Source: JAKAVN01 sp963796565
Lineage (GTDB): Bacteria > Desulfobacterota > Binatia > Binatales > Binataceae
Direction of reading: 5' to 3'
Assembly (NCBI GenBank): GCA_963796565.1
Contig: CAWCMA010000001.1
Location: 124,001-188,000, forward strand
DNA: 64,000 nucleotides
Positions 52,534 through 61,330 of the stretch are shown one piece after another (the stretch's first letter is position 1; every line of letters begins with the position of its first letter). Made by a program: the position numbers and the translations under genes. A model generated the notes under the pieces. The model worked only from the letters and a program-made list of their open reading frames with translations, had not been told where the DNA came from and did no database searches.

Positions 52534-54933
52534 TCAATCCACGGCGATGTGCTCGCTTGGGCGCGGTTGCTCCGTGGCTCCTCCGAAAATAAAGCGGGGG
52601 CGGGCCCAGGCGACGTATGCGGGTAATATCGTAAGCCCCATTACCAGGTTGGTGAACATCAATATAATCAGCAGCACCGCCATCTGCTGATGGAACAGCA
52701 CCGGCGAGAACATCCACGGCGCCAGTCCGCCAACAATCACCGAGAACGTCGCAAGCACCGCGGCGCCGGTACCCCTGAGCGCGGTGGTTATTGCGTCTTC
52801 CAGATCTTTTCCCCTGGTGCACTCGTCGACGACTCGCGATATCGTATATATTCCATAGTCGACTCCCAGTCCGATACCCAGTGAAATGACCGGAATAGTA
52901 TAGATCGTAATGCCTATATCCATCACGCGCATATATATGAATGCCGCGAAATTCGCCGCGATGCAGGAGGTTACGAACAGCACCCCTGCCACCATCGAGC
53001 GATAAGTCACTGCGCAGAACAGGAATACCACGGCCAGCACAAACGTGATATTCAGAAAATCAATCTTATAAAGGACGTCGTTGGCCGCCGCGTAAAGTCC
53101 CGCGATGCCGCCCAGGTACAGAACATCGACGTGCCGGAAGGCCGGGTCCGCACGGCGCCGCTCAGTTACAAACTCGTCCAGCCGCCGCTGCAGGCGGCTT
53201 AACGTTTCATAGGTGTGGTCGCGCAGCAGCACTCGCATGCAGGCGTCGTTGTTCAACATCGACAGCCACATGTCGGCCTCACCCGGCGCAGTGCCCATCA
53301 CGAACAGCGTGAACAGCCCGTACGCGTCATCCACGGTCGCGGGGATCGCGCGATACTTCGGCTCGGCGTAATGAAACATCTGGTTGAAGGGCTCGATGAT
53401 GTCCGGGACCACCGAGATGACCCGGTCGACGTCTTCGTCGAGCATCAGGTAGTTCACCAGATCGCGCTGAACGCGAATCGCTTCCGGCGAGAGGATGTCA
53501 CCAACTTCCTTGAAGGTGTCGTTGGCATCTTGCCGGGCCCGGATGATGATCCAGCCTTCATCGATTGGGAACACGCGGCTTACCGCGCTTATATCCTGAT
53601 TTACTTTGGCGCTCTGCCTGTAAAGCGGCGTGCCGGGCTGGCTGTATCCGATCTTGGCCCGCAGCCCTGCGACGAGCCCCGTTACGATCAGAAGTCCCAC
53701 GGCGCCAAGCGCCCAGCCTCGTGCGGGCCCGGATGCGACCGGAAACGTCACGAGGGTGTCGACCAGGCGTTGCGTCCACGGCAGTGCTCCGGCTTCCCGG
53801 CGGCGCACTAGTCTGCGAGGCTGCGGGGTCGGCAGGTAGCTCATCATGATGGGCTGAAAGATAAACACCATCGTGAGACTGCCGCCGAGCCATACCGCGC
53901 CCGAAGACGCCACGTGTTGCAGGGACGGAATGCCGCCAAAGGAGATGAAAACGATGCCTGCGATGTCGGCCAGAATCGAAAGCAGGCCCGGAGCGAGCAT
54001 CAGAGTGGTGGTAGCGGCGATGGCGCCGTGCTTGTCGTAGGCGCGCGCCTCGAGTTCGTCGTAGTAGCGGCCCTGCCACTGGATCGCATGGCCCATGTCG
54101 CGCGCGGTCAGCACGAAGCGAATCACCAGCATCACCGGGTCGAACTCAAAGCCTTCGAGCCCGATGAACCCGAGGCCCCAGACCGTGGCCAGGGTGCCGG
54201 TCACCAACGGCGCCCACCAGGTGCTGCGGTTTCTGAAGAAGATATACAGAACCAGGATCATGATGCCGTCGGAGATGAAGAAAATCGCGATAATCACAGG
54301 CAGGTAGTAATACCCATAACCCCGGATCACCGGCTCGCCGGCAAGGTAGATGTTCGTATCGTTGTCCGAGTACTTCTTTACCAGCCGCTGAATCTCGTAA
54401 AACAGATCGTGGTAGTTCAGACGGCTCTCCGTGAACGAAGCGACTACCGCGGCGCTGCGACCGTCGTCGCTGATGAGGTATCTGATCTCCTGCCGGTGAA
54501 TGTCGATCTGGCGTCTAAGCTCGTCGATCCCGGCCTGCGTCGCCGGCACTTTCGGATACATATAGGTTCGCGAGATCAGGTTGCCGGGCAGCGGTGACGC
54601 GTAAGTGACACGATATGAGGCCAGTGAACGGACGGATTGATGGATGATGGCGGGCAGCAAATCAACTTCAAAAGTGAGATCCTGGATTTTCTTCAGGGTT
54701 TTTTCATTGTAGATGTCCCCGTGCTTGACCTGCAGCATCAGGGTGAGGGTTTGCGCCTCGCCGTAACGGTTGTAGGTATCGTAGAGCTGGACGTAGGGAT
54801 GACTGCGCGGAAAGAAATCGACGAAGCTGGTGCCGATCGTGAGCTTGCTAATCCCGTAGCCGAAATAGGCGGTCACCGCCAGCAGCAGAATGCCTATCGG
54901 TGCGCGGTACCTGAGTATCTTGTCGCCGATCAT
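52534..54933 (-). CDS. MMPL-type RND transporter
   Basis: The 799-residue inner-membrane exporter has two repeated halves, each with one N-terminal helix, a periplasmic loop and five more helices. Conserved sequences include FFPRSHPYVQLYDTYNRYGEAQTL in the first loop, and GIGLGVDYGIYTISRVVDECTRG with ATTTLMLAPGLL-type helix segments of the MMPL/HpnN family. It is expected to move hydrophobic molecules such as hopanoids, lipids or sterols using the proton gradient. No periplasmic adaptor or outer-membrane factor is adjacent; the DUF1329 protein (38790) is a typical functional neighbour in other genomes. Confidence 0.88.
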   Translation of the reverse strand: MIGDKILRYRAPIGILLLAVTAYFGYGISKLTIGTSFVDFFPRSHPYVQLYDTYNRYGEAQTLTLMLQVKHGDIYNEKTLKKIQDLTFEVDLLPAIIHQSVRSLASYRVTYASPLPGNLISRTYMYPKVPATQAGIDELRRQIDIHRQEIRYLISDDGRSAAVVASFTESRLNYHDLFYEIQRLVKKYSDNDTNIYLAGEPVIRGYGYYYLPVIIAIFFISDGIMILVLYIFFRNRSTWWAPLVTGTLATVWGLGFIGLEGFEFDPVMLVIRFVLTARDMGHAIQWQGRYYDELEARAYDKHGAIAATTTLMLAPGLLSILADIAGIVFISFGGIPSLQHVASSGAVWLGGSLTMVFIFQPIMMSYLPTPQPRRLVRRREAGALPWTQRLVDTLVTFPVASGPARGWALGAVGLLIVTGLVAGLRAKIGYSQPGTPLYRQSAKVNQDISAVSRVFPIDEGWIIIRARQDANDTFKEVGDILSPEAIRVQRDLVNYLMLDEDVDRVISVVPDIIEPFNQMFHYAEPKYRAIPATVDDAYGLFTLFVMGTAPGEADMWLSMLNNDACMRVLLRDHTYETLSRLQRRLDEFVTERRRADPAFRHVDVLYLGGIAGLYAAANDVLYKIDFLNITFVLAVVFLFCAVTYRSMVAGVLFVTSCIAANFAAFIYMRVMDIGITIYTIPVISLGIGLGVDYGIYTISRVVDECTRGKDLEDAITTALRGTGAAVLATFSVIVGGLAPWMFSPVLFHQQMAVLLIILMFTNLVMGLTILPAYVAWARPRFIFGGATEQPRPSEHIAVD

Positions 54934-55387
54934 TCCCGAACACCTGCGCGCATAGCTGCCTGAACCCCTGCCTGCATGCCCATCGTCTGAATACCCGCAA
55001 TTCGAGGCGCGCAGTCATCAAGCCTCATAGTTTCCGCTACGATCAAGAGCAGATCTCCTCATTTGGCGCCCAGATCACCGAAACAAATCCCGGGGGGCAA
55101 AAATCAAACCAGCTCTTCGACCAGATCTTAGACCCGATCTCAGAGATGCACGGAAAGCGTTCAAGATAACGGGGGCGTACGCGACGGTTTGAACTTCGCG
55201 TCTGCGGGCGGACGCGGCGGCCATATCGAGAGTGCCAGTCCTGTTTGACGCGGCGCATGCCAGGAGTTATCGCTTGAGCTGGCGCGCGCGGCGCGAAGGT
55301 GTCCCGAGGCAGGATCGAAACCGCTTCGCCTCGCGCTTGCGACATGTCGGTCGGGGCGCCTTTCGCCCATGACAAGGAGAAACCGGT
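54934..55387. other. Intergenic region with no recognisable gene
   Basis: These 454 bases lie between the divergent RND gene and the cupin gene. I see no convincing coding frame, repeat or terminator; the only clear element is an AAGGAG ribosome site just before the cupin start. A promoter for the cupin-Rieske cluster should be here but no strong -35/-10 pair stands out. Confidence 0.4.
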
Positions 55388-55915
55388 ATGGCTAATCTGC
55401 AAGTCTCGAAAGAAGAGATGCTCAAGCGGGTGGCGCGCTTCAAACAATTGCGGCCCAGCGAACAAGCCTTCGTCGACAGCAAGATTCCCGGCCATGAGCG
55501 CCTCATCTACAACGTGATCGGCGCCGGCGTGACCGAGGATTCATCACTTAAGCCGGCCATTGCCGACGCGCGCGATTTCAACCTGACTTACATCAAGGCG
55601 GAACCCGGCAAGGGAGCGGCCTTGCACAGCCATACGACGGTCGAAGTGTTCACGCCGTTGTCGGGCCGATGGGCAATCATCTGGGGCGAGCACGGCGAGA
55701 ACGAATTGATTCTCGAGGCATGGGACACCATCTCGGTGCCGCCGGGAGTCATGCGCGGGTTTCGTAACGCTGGCACGGAGGATGCTCATCTGATGGCAAT
55801 TCTCGGCGGCACCGACGCCGGCCGGGTGTCATGGCAGCCCGAAGTACTGGAGAAGGCGAAAAAGACCGGGCTCAAGCTCGACGCGCAGGGCAATGTCATC
55901 AGGGCATCAGCGTAG
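55388..55915 (+). CDS. Cupin-domain protein
   Basis: The 175-residue protein has an N-terminal helical arm (LKRVARFKQLRPSEQAF) and a single cupin barrel: PGKGAALHSHTTVEVFTPLSGRWAIIWG supplies the metal-type HxH...E set (motif 1), and DTISVPPGVMRGFRNAGTEDAHLMAILGG resembles motif 2. It may be a small metal-dependent enzyme, a sensor or a component of oxygenation. The start is fixed by AAGGAGAAACCGGT. It leads the cluster with the Rieske subunits after a 24-base gap, so it probably serves that pathway. Confidence 0.82.
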   Translation: MANLQVSKEEMLKRVARFKQLRPSEQAFVDSKIPGHERLIYNVIGAGVTEDSSLKPAIADARDFNLTYIKAEPGKGAALHSHTTVEVFTPLSGRWAIIWGEHGENELILEAWDTISVPPGVMRGFRNAGTEDAHLMAILGGTDAGRVSWQPEVLEKAKKTGLKLDAQGNVIRASA

Positions 55916-55938
55916 GGTCTGAGCGGAGCGCGGCAGAC

Positions 55939-57294
55939 GTGAGCGGAGCGCCGCTCGCGGACGCGTTCACCCCGGTGCCTCAGGAGCGTATGCACAGCGC
56001 GGCATCTCAATGGGATCACCTGGTGCAGGAAGGGCGGGTACATCGCTCGCTCTACACCGATCCTTCGATCTTTGCCGCGGAGATGATCAAGATTTTCGGC
56101 GGCACCTGGGTCTACCTGGGCCACGAGAGCGAAATCAGCAAGCCTAACGATTTCGTGTCCCGCAATCTCGGCCTGCGGCCGATCATCCTGACCCGCGACG
56201 GCAGCGGGAAAATCAATGCGCTGTTGAACCGATGCGCGCATCGCGCCGCGACGGTGTGCCGCCAGCGCGAGGGCTCGGCGCGCTATTTCACCTGCGGATA
56301 TCACGGATGGACTTACAGCAATAGCGGGCAATGCGTTTCCGTACCGGGCGACGACGCCTACGGGCCCAACTTCAAGATTGGCAGGTACGATTTGGCGAGG
56401 ATCGCGCGCCTGGAGACCTACCGCGGATTTATTTTCGGCACTTTGAATCGCCAGGCGCCGGACCTGGTGGAGCACCTCGGCGCGGCGCGCCTGCTCATCG
56501 ACCAATGGCTGGATCGCTATCCGCGCGCGGAGTTGGTGGTACGCAGCTCCGCTCATCGAATGGTCATGCGGGCCAACTGGAAACTGGTCTACGACAACGC
56601 GGGCGACGGCTACCATCCGCCCTTTTCGCATCGCTCGCTGCTGTTGATGACGGCGCGGCGGCATGGGCCCGATCGCGACATGTCGTACTATGGAACGAGC
56701 GCCCCCGACGATTGCGCGATGTATACGCAGTCGCTCGGCAACGGCCATACCTTTATCGATCAGCGGCCCGAGATGCACGCGGATTCCGCCTGGAAGCGGC
56801 AGCGGCCGCAGCCCGGGCGCGAAACCTACGAGGCGCAACTTCGCCAGCGGCTGGGCGACGAGGAGGCCGCTCGGCTGTTGGAGGTGGCGGTCGGCTCCGG
56901 GATGAACCTCAACGTCTTTCCGAACCTCCTGATCATCGGCAACCAGATCCAGGTGGTCGAGCCACTGGCGGTCGACCGGGTCCAGGTGACCTGGTACGCG
57001 ACCACGCTCAGCGGCGTGCCGGAGGAAATCAACGTGCTGCGAATGCGCACGCAGGAGGATTTTCCGAATTTCGGCGAAGTCGATGACGGCGCGAATTTCG
57101 AGGCCTGCCAGCAGGGCCTGGCGATTCCGGAGCTCGAATGGATCGATATCAGCCGCCATCTGCATACGGGCCGCGAGCGGATCGACGCGCAGGGCATCCT
57201 CACCGGCCCGATAAGCGACGACCTCCACTTCCGGGCCTACTACCAGCAATGGAAGCGGCTGATGAGTGCGGAGTTGAATCTCACGGTGGGATAG
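55939..57294 (+). CDS. Rieske aromatic-ring-hydroxylating dioxygenase alpha subunit
   Basis: The 451-residue catalytic subunit has an N-terminal Rieske [2Fe-2S] domain with Cys99-x-His101 (CAHR) and Cys119-x2-His122 (CGYH), 17 residues apart. The C-terminal domain holds the mononuclear iron with DGYHPPFSH (Asp223, His226, His231). Start: GTG 55939 is preferred, ATG 55990 is an alternative. It inserts both atoms of O2 into an aromatic substrate together with the beta subunit encoded next. The electron-transfer ferredoxin and reductase are not in the window. Its cluster with a glutamine-synthetase-like gene points to amine or anilide substrates. Confidence 0.93.
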   Translation: MSGAPLADAFTPVPQERMHSAASQWDHLVQEGRVHRSLYTDPSIFAAEMIKIFGGTWVYLGHESEISKPNDFVSRNLGLRPIILTRDGSGKINALLNRCAHRAATVCRQREGSARYFTCGYHGWTYSNSGQCVSVPGDDAYGPNFKIGRYDLARIARLETYRGFIFGTLNRQAPDLVEHLGAARLLIDQWLDRYPRAELVVRSSAHRMVMRANWKLVYDNAGDGYHPPFSHRSLLLMTARRHGPDRDMSYYGTSAPDDCAMYTQSLGNGHTFIDQRPEMHADSAWKRQRPQPGRETYEAQLRQRLGDEEAARLLEVAVGSGMNLNVFPNLLIIGNQIQVVEPLAVDRVQVTWYATTLSGVPEEINVLRMRTQEDFPNFGEVDDGANFEACQQGLAIPELEWIDISRHLHTGRERIDAQGILTGPISDDLHFRAYYQQWKRLMSAELNLTVG

Positions 57295-57327
57295 CGGATT
57301 GGCTTTCGTGACGGGGGATCGGGTTTC

Positions 57328-57909
57328 GTGAGTAACGACGAATCGGGCGCGGCTGAGCCGTCGCTTTACGTCAACGACGCGCTGTACCGGCGGCTGATGG
57401 CGCTCGACGGCTTGTGGAAGCAACCCGGAGAGCCGCCGGTGCGGGAGCTCGCGGAGACTTGCGAGCGGCTGATCAAGCGTGAGGCGCGGCTCCTGGACGA
57501 CGGCGAGTTCGAGCGCTGGATCGAGCTTTTCAGCCGCGAATGCATCTACTGGATACCGCTGGGGCGCGCCAACGATCCCCGGCGCGAGGTGACGGTCGAG
57601 TTCCATGATCGCCGCCGGCTCGCGGATCGCGTCGCGCGGCTGCGCACCGGCAGCGCCTACTCGCAAATCCCACCCACCCGCACCTGCCATCTTTTGAGCA
57701 ACCTCGAGATTTTCGCCAGCGGCGAGAGCGGACTGGCGGCGCGGGCGAATTTTGTGATTCAGACCTACCGGGCCGGTGTTCATCGCGCACTGGCCGGCTG
57801 GTGCGGATACCTTTTTGTGAACGAGGACGGCGGCTGGAAGATTGCGCTGAAACAAATCAACCTGATCGATGGCGACGAGGGCCAGGAGAACAACTCCTTT
57901 TTCCTGTGA
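57328..57909 (+). CDS. Aromatic-ring-hydroxylating dioxygenase beta subunit
   Basis: The 193-residue non-catalytic subunit has an NTF2-like cone fold. Typical pieces are LAETCERLIKREARLLDDGEFERWIELF, CIYWIPL, RTCHLLSNLEIF and GWKIALKQINLID at the end. It starts with GTG at 57328, 33 bases after the alpha gene. It stabilises the alpha3beta3 hexamer. The pair is of the two-subunit benzoate/aniline dioxygenase type. Confidence 0.92.
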   Translation: MSNDESGAAEPSLYVNDALYRRLMALDGLWKQPGEPPVRELAETCERLIKREARLLDDGEFERWIELFSRECIYWIPLGRANDPRREVTVEFHDRRRLADRVARLRTGSAYSQIPPTRTCHLLSNLEIFASGESGLAARANFVIQTYRAGVHRALAGWCGYLFVNEDGGWKIALKQINLIDGDEGQENNSFFL

Positions 57910-57974
57910 CAGTTCGGGTTTCGCCCGAGTCGTGCGCGCGGTGCGCGGATATTTCTTTCGCAACGGGGGTGACT

Positions 57975-59456
57975 ATGGCTGGATCGGATGAGCTCAAGCC
58001 GTCAGGCCTTTCGCGCCCGGGATTCGTCGAGCGCCATGGGCTTTGGACGGCGGCGCAAAAAGAACGCGCGCAGTCGGTTCGCGAGAGAATCGAGCGGGAC
58101 AGGATAAGCTCGGTGCGGGTCGTGTTCGCCGATCAGCACGGAATCGCGCGCGGCAAAACGCTGACCGCGCGAAACTTTCTATCCGCGCTCGAGCGCGGCC
58201 ACGCCATCGTCAGCACGCTGTTCGCCTTCGATACCTCCAACCATGTCGCCTTTCCGGTTTTCACCGGCGAGGGCGGCCTCCCGCTCCCCGGCGCCGGTGG
58301 CTCGGGCGACCTCCTGATGGTTCCCGATCCGGAGACCTTCCGCGTGCTGCCATGGGTCCCAGCCACGGCCTGGATATTGTGCGATCTGTATCTCCCTGAC
58401 GGCGCGCCGGTACGCATCGCGCCCCGCTACATCTATCGGCGCGCGCTCGAAGAGTTGCATCGCCAGGGCTTCGGGTCGATGGCAGGCCTCGAAGTCGAGT
58501 TTTACGTGATGAAACTGGAAGACGCCCGGCTACGTCCCGAGCAATCCGGCCAGCCGCCGGATCCGCCGCAGGTGAATCTGCTGTCGCACGGTTTCCAGCA
58601 CCTGGCCGAGCAGAAAATCGACGAGATGCAGCCGATCCTCGAAACCCTGCGCGAGAATCTGGAGGCGCTCGGCCTTCCCATCCGCAGCCTGGAGACCGAG
58701 TGGGGTCCCAGCCAATGCGAAGTTACGTTCGAACCCGAGACGGGGATCAGCCCCGCCGACGATATGCTTCTGTTCAGGAGCGCGGTGAAGCAAATCTGCC
58801 GGCGCCACGGATGCCATGCGACATTCATGTGCTGGCCGGCATTGCCGAACGTCTATGCGAGCGGCTGGCATCTGCATCAGTCGCTGTATTCGTTGGCGAC
58901 CGGCGAAAACGCGTTCGCAGCTTCGGATTCCTCGCAACTTTTGTCGGCTGCCGGCCGCAACTTCGTCGGCGGATTGCTGCATCATGCGGCAGCAAGTTGC
59001 CTCTTCAGTAACCCGACTATCAATGGCTACAAGCGATTGCGCCCCAACTCGTTGGCGCCCCATCGGGCCAACTGGGCGACGGAAAATCGAGGTGCGATGA
59101 TCCGTGTGATCGGAAGCCCAACCGATCCTGGCACCCATCTCGAAAACCGGGTCGGAGAGCCGGCCGCCAATCCTTACTTGTACCTGGCGGCAAACCTCAT
59201 CGCCGGCATGGACGGCATCGAAAAGCGGCTTGATCCGGGCGAATCTACAAACGACCCTTACGCCGACACGGATCGGGCGGTGCTGCCGCGGTCGTTGATG
59301 GAGGCGGTGAGCGCGCTCAAAACCAGCGCGCTGTTCCGCGAGAAAATGGGCAACGATTTCATCGAGTACATGGTCGCGCTGAAAGAATTCGAGATCTCGC
59401 GATTCCTTTCACATGTCACCGATTGGGAGCATCGCGAGTACTTTGAGATGTACTGA
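57975..59456 (+). CDS. Glutamine-synthetase-like gamma-glutamyl amide ligase
   Basis: The 493-residue protein from MAGSDELKPSG is a catalytic GS-family ligase of the class that includes PuuA, GMAS and gamma-glutamylanilide synthase. N-terminal beta-grasp: VRVVFADQHGIARGKTL. Catalytic barrel: AGLEVEFYVMKLED (metal Glu), GPSQCEVTFEPE, GWHLHQSLYSL, NPTINGYKRLRPNSLAPHRANWATENRGAMIRV and HLENRVGEPAANPYLYLAANLIAG. No tyrosine adenylylation loop of the GlnA type is evident. The partner amine is not known. It is transcribed with the cupin and Rieske genes. Confidence 0.9.
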   Translation: MAGSDELKPSGLSRPGFVERHGLWTAAQKERAQSVRERIERDRISSVRVVFADQHGIARGKTLTARNFLSALERGHAIVSTLFAFDTSNHVAFPVFTGEGGLPLPGAGGSGDLLMVPDPETFRVLPWVPATAWILCDLYLPDGAPVRIAPRYIYRRALEELHRQGFGSMAGLEVEFYVMKLEDARLRPEQSGQPPDPPQVNLLSHGFQHLAEQKIDEMQPILETLRENLEALGLPIRSLETEWGPSQCEVTFEPETGISPADDMLLFRSAVKQICRRHGCHATFMCWPALPNVYASGWHLHQSLYSLATGENAFAASDSSQLLSAAGRNFVGGLLHHAAASCLFSNPTINGYKRLRPNSLAPHRANWATENRGAMIRVIGSPTDPGTHLENRVGEPAANPYLYLAANLIAGMDGIEKRLDPGESTNDPYADTDRAVLPRSLMEAVSALKTSALFREKMGNDFIEYMVALKEFEISRFLSHVTDWEHREYFEMY

Positions 59457-59474
59457 AGTCCGGCCGTGGAATTT

Positions 59475-59489
59475 TGGCGCAATAATTGC
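59475..59489 (+). promoter_or_regulatory. Candidate sigma-54 (-24/-12) promoter for the amine dehydrogenase operon
   Basis: TGGCGC-N5-TTGC at 59475-59489 keeps the GG-N10-GC core of sigma-54 promoters, with TTTT flanks. It is the clearest promoter-like element in the 238-base gap between the GS-like gene and qhpA, which also holds a short GGAGACAGAC direct repeat (59520-59537) and a T-run. The transcript would have a leader of about 195 bases. Confidence 0.4.
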
Positions 59490-59694
59490 TTTTAAGTTCC
59501 GCGAACTTCCGCCCGGTGACGGAGACAGACGGAGACAGTAAGGACGTTAGTCGCCGGGCGGGCGACTCATCGGCGGTTCAGTTGCCCGGTCGATGGGTTC
59601 GCGTGCGGAGTAGACAACTTTAGCGACCGCTTTCCTTTTTTTTTGATTCGCGCTAGGCATGGGTTTCTGAACGAGCTATGGGAGGCTGCAACGA

Positions 59695-61320
59695 ATGGGC
59701 GCGCGTGGAGCACCGGATTCAACTGCTTTCACCCTTATTCTGGTCTTCTCACTCCTCTGTCTCTTCAGTGGCAGGGCAGGCGCGCAGCAGAACGCGGCGA
59801 ACAATACGCTGCTGGTATGCACGGCGTGTCACATTCCAAAGGACGGCAAGCTCGATTCCATTGAATCCGTGCGCATGACGCCGGAGGGCTGGCGGATGAC
59901 GCTCAGCCGCATGATTCGCAACCATGGGCTGCAGCTCAAAGAGGACGAGGCCCACAATATCCTCAAGTACCTAAGCGACAACAACGGCTTGGCGCCCTCG
60001 GAGGTCGCCCCGTTCGAGTACGCGTTGGAAGAGCGCAACAGCACCTTGCAAGAGGATGACAGAGCGGGCTTGCCGACCAATGTGGTCGGCGCCTGTGTCC
60101 AGTGTCACTCCTTCGCACGTATTGGCTTGCAACGGCGCTCGCCGGAGATGTGGAAGCGGTTGCCCGACCTGCACGAGTACTTCGTGCCGTTCGTCGCCTC
60201 GGACACCTCCTCGGCTGGAGCCCTGATTGACCCTTGGCGTCAGGTCGCCACCGGCGAAGCGATACCGTACTTCACCAAGCGGTTCCCGTTCCAGACCGCG
60301 GCGTGGAAGGAATGGCAGGCTGGTCCGAAGCCGGACTATTCGGGAAAATGGCTCGTTGTGGGCCACGACCCGGCTAAGGGCGGAGATTATACGGGAGTTC
60401 TTACCGTTACCTCGTCGGGTGACGACCAGTACAGCGGCAAGTTCACGCACGATTTCGCGGATGGCTCATCGGTTTCGGGCACCACGAACGCTGTCCTCTA
60501 CGCGAAATTCGAGTGGCGCGGCAGGGCCCAGGTAGCAGACAAACAGGAAGTGGAAATCTTCTTCGGGAACGAAAACGGCACCGAGATGCACGGGCGGCGC
60601 CTGCTGACGCCGGTTGGCGACCTGGGAATGGACGAGAAGTTGTACAAGGTCGGCGGCGGAGCTCAGCTTCTGACGACAATTCCCAAATCGATTCAGGCGG
60701 GCAAGACGGTCAAAGTGCGCTTGTTCGGAATGAACCTGCCCGCGAACATCAGCGCGGACGCGATCGGCGTTGGCGACGGGCTTAAGGTTCAATCTGTCAG
60801 CCAGTCCGGTGATAACACCGTGGTTGCAGAGATCGTGGCCGATGCCGACGCCAAGGCAGGACCGCGAAGCATCAAAATTGCCGGCGTCGAGGGCGAGGAG
60901 CCTTTCTACCTGTATAAGACGGTCGATTACATCAGTATCACGCCTGAACGGGGATACGGGCGCCCCGGAGGGATTCGCGGTCCCAAGGTTAACCAGCAGT
61001 TTGAGGCTTTCGGGTTCACCCATGGGCCCGACGGCAAGCCGGTTAATATCGGACGGGTGGGTCCGCTTACCTGGGATGTGGCGGAGCGCGTCAGCAGGAT
61101 CGGCGACGACGACGTGCTGTATGTCGGGAAGGTCAACCCATACGGGACCTTTATCGCGGCCACCGATGGGCCCAACCCCGAACGCATCCATAGCGAGTCC
61201 AACGTCGGCGACGTGTGGGTCGAGGCATGGTACAGGCCTGACCCGTCAAAGGCTCCGATGGGCGCGCGAGCCTTTATGCTGCTGATGCCGCCGAAGTTCG
61301 TATTTATGCCCATAAACTGA
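59695..61320 (+). CDS. qhpA: Quinohemoprotein amine dehydrogenase alpha subunit
   Basis: The 541-residue periplasmic diheme subunit has a signal peptide that ends near AGAQQ. Two heme c sites CTACH (Cys42-His46) and CVQCH (Cys134-His138) belong to the N-terminal cytochrome domain. The following beta domains (DYSGKWLVVGHD to TNAVLYAKFEWRG, then Ig-like TIPKSIQAGKTVKVRLFG) match the alpha subunit of QHNDH. It passes electrons from the CTQ cofactor in the gamma subunit to a cytochrome or blue copper protein. The start has GGAGG nine bases upstream. It heads the operon with the order known for Paracoccus. Confidence 0.94.
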   Translation: MGARGAPDSTAFTLILVFSLLCLFSGRAGAQQNAANNTLLVCTACHIPKDGKLDSIESVRMTPEGWRMTLSRMIRNHGLQLKEDEAHNILKYLSDNNGLAPSEVAPFEYALEERNSTLQEDDRAGLPTNVVGACVQCHSFARIGLQRRSPEMWKRLPDLHEYFVPFVASDTSSAGALIDPWRQVATGEAIPYFTKRFPFQTAAWKEWQAGPKPDYSGKWLVVGHDPAKGGDYTGVLTVTSSGDDQYSGKFTHDFADGSSVSGTTNAVLYAKFEWRGRAQVADKQEVEIFFGNENGTEMHGRRLLTPVGDLGMDEKLYKVGGGAQLLTTIPKSIQAGKTVKVRLFGMNLPANISADAIGVGDGLKVQSVSQSGDNTVVAEIVADADAKAGPRSIKIAGVEGEEPFYLYKTVDYISITPERGYGRPGGIRGPKVNQQFEAFGFTHGPDGKPVNIGRVGPLTWDVAERVSRIGDDDVLYVGKVNPYGTFIAATDGPNPERIHSESNVGDVWVEAWYRPDPSKAPMGARAFMLLMPPKFVFMPIN

Positions 61321-61330
61321 TAAGGGATCC

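Noticed and set aside
55786..57963. Very long minus-strand open frame opposite the cupin, Rieske and GS genes (about 725 codons)
   Set aside because: It is the antisense of strongly recognised genes, has Arg/His/Val-biased composition typical of GC-rich shadows and no family motif.
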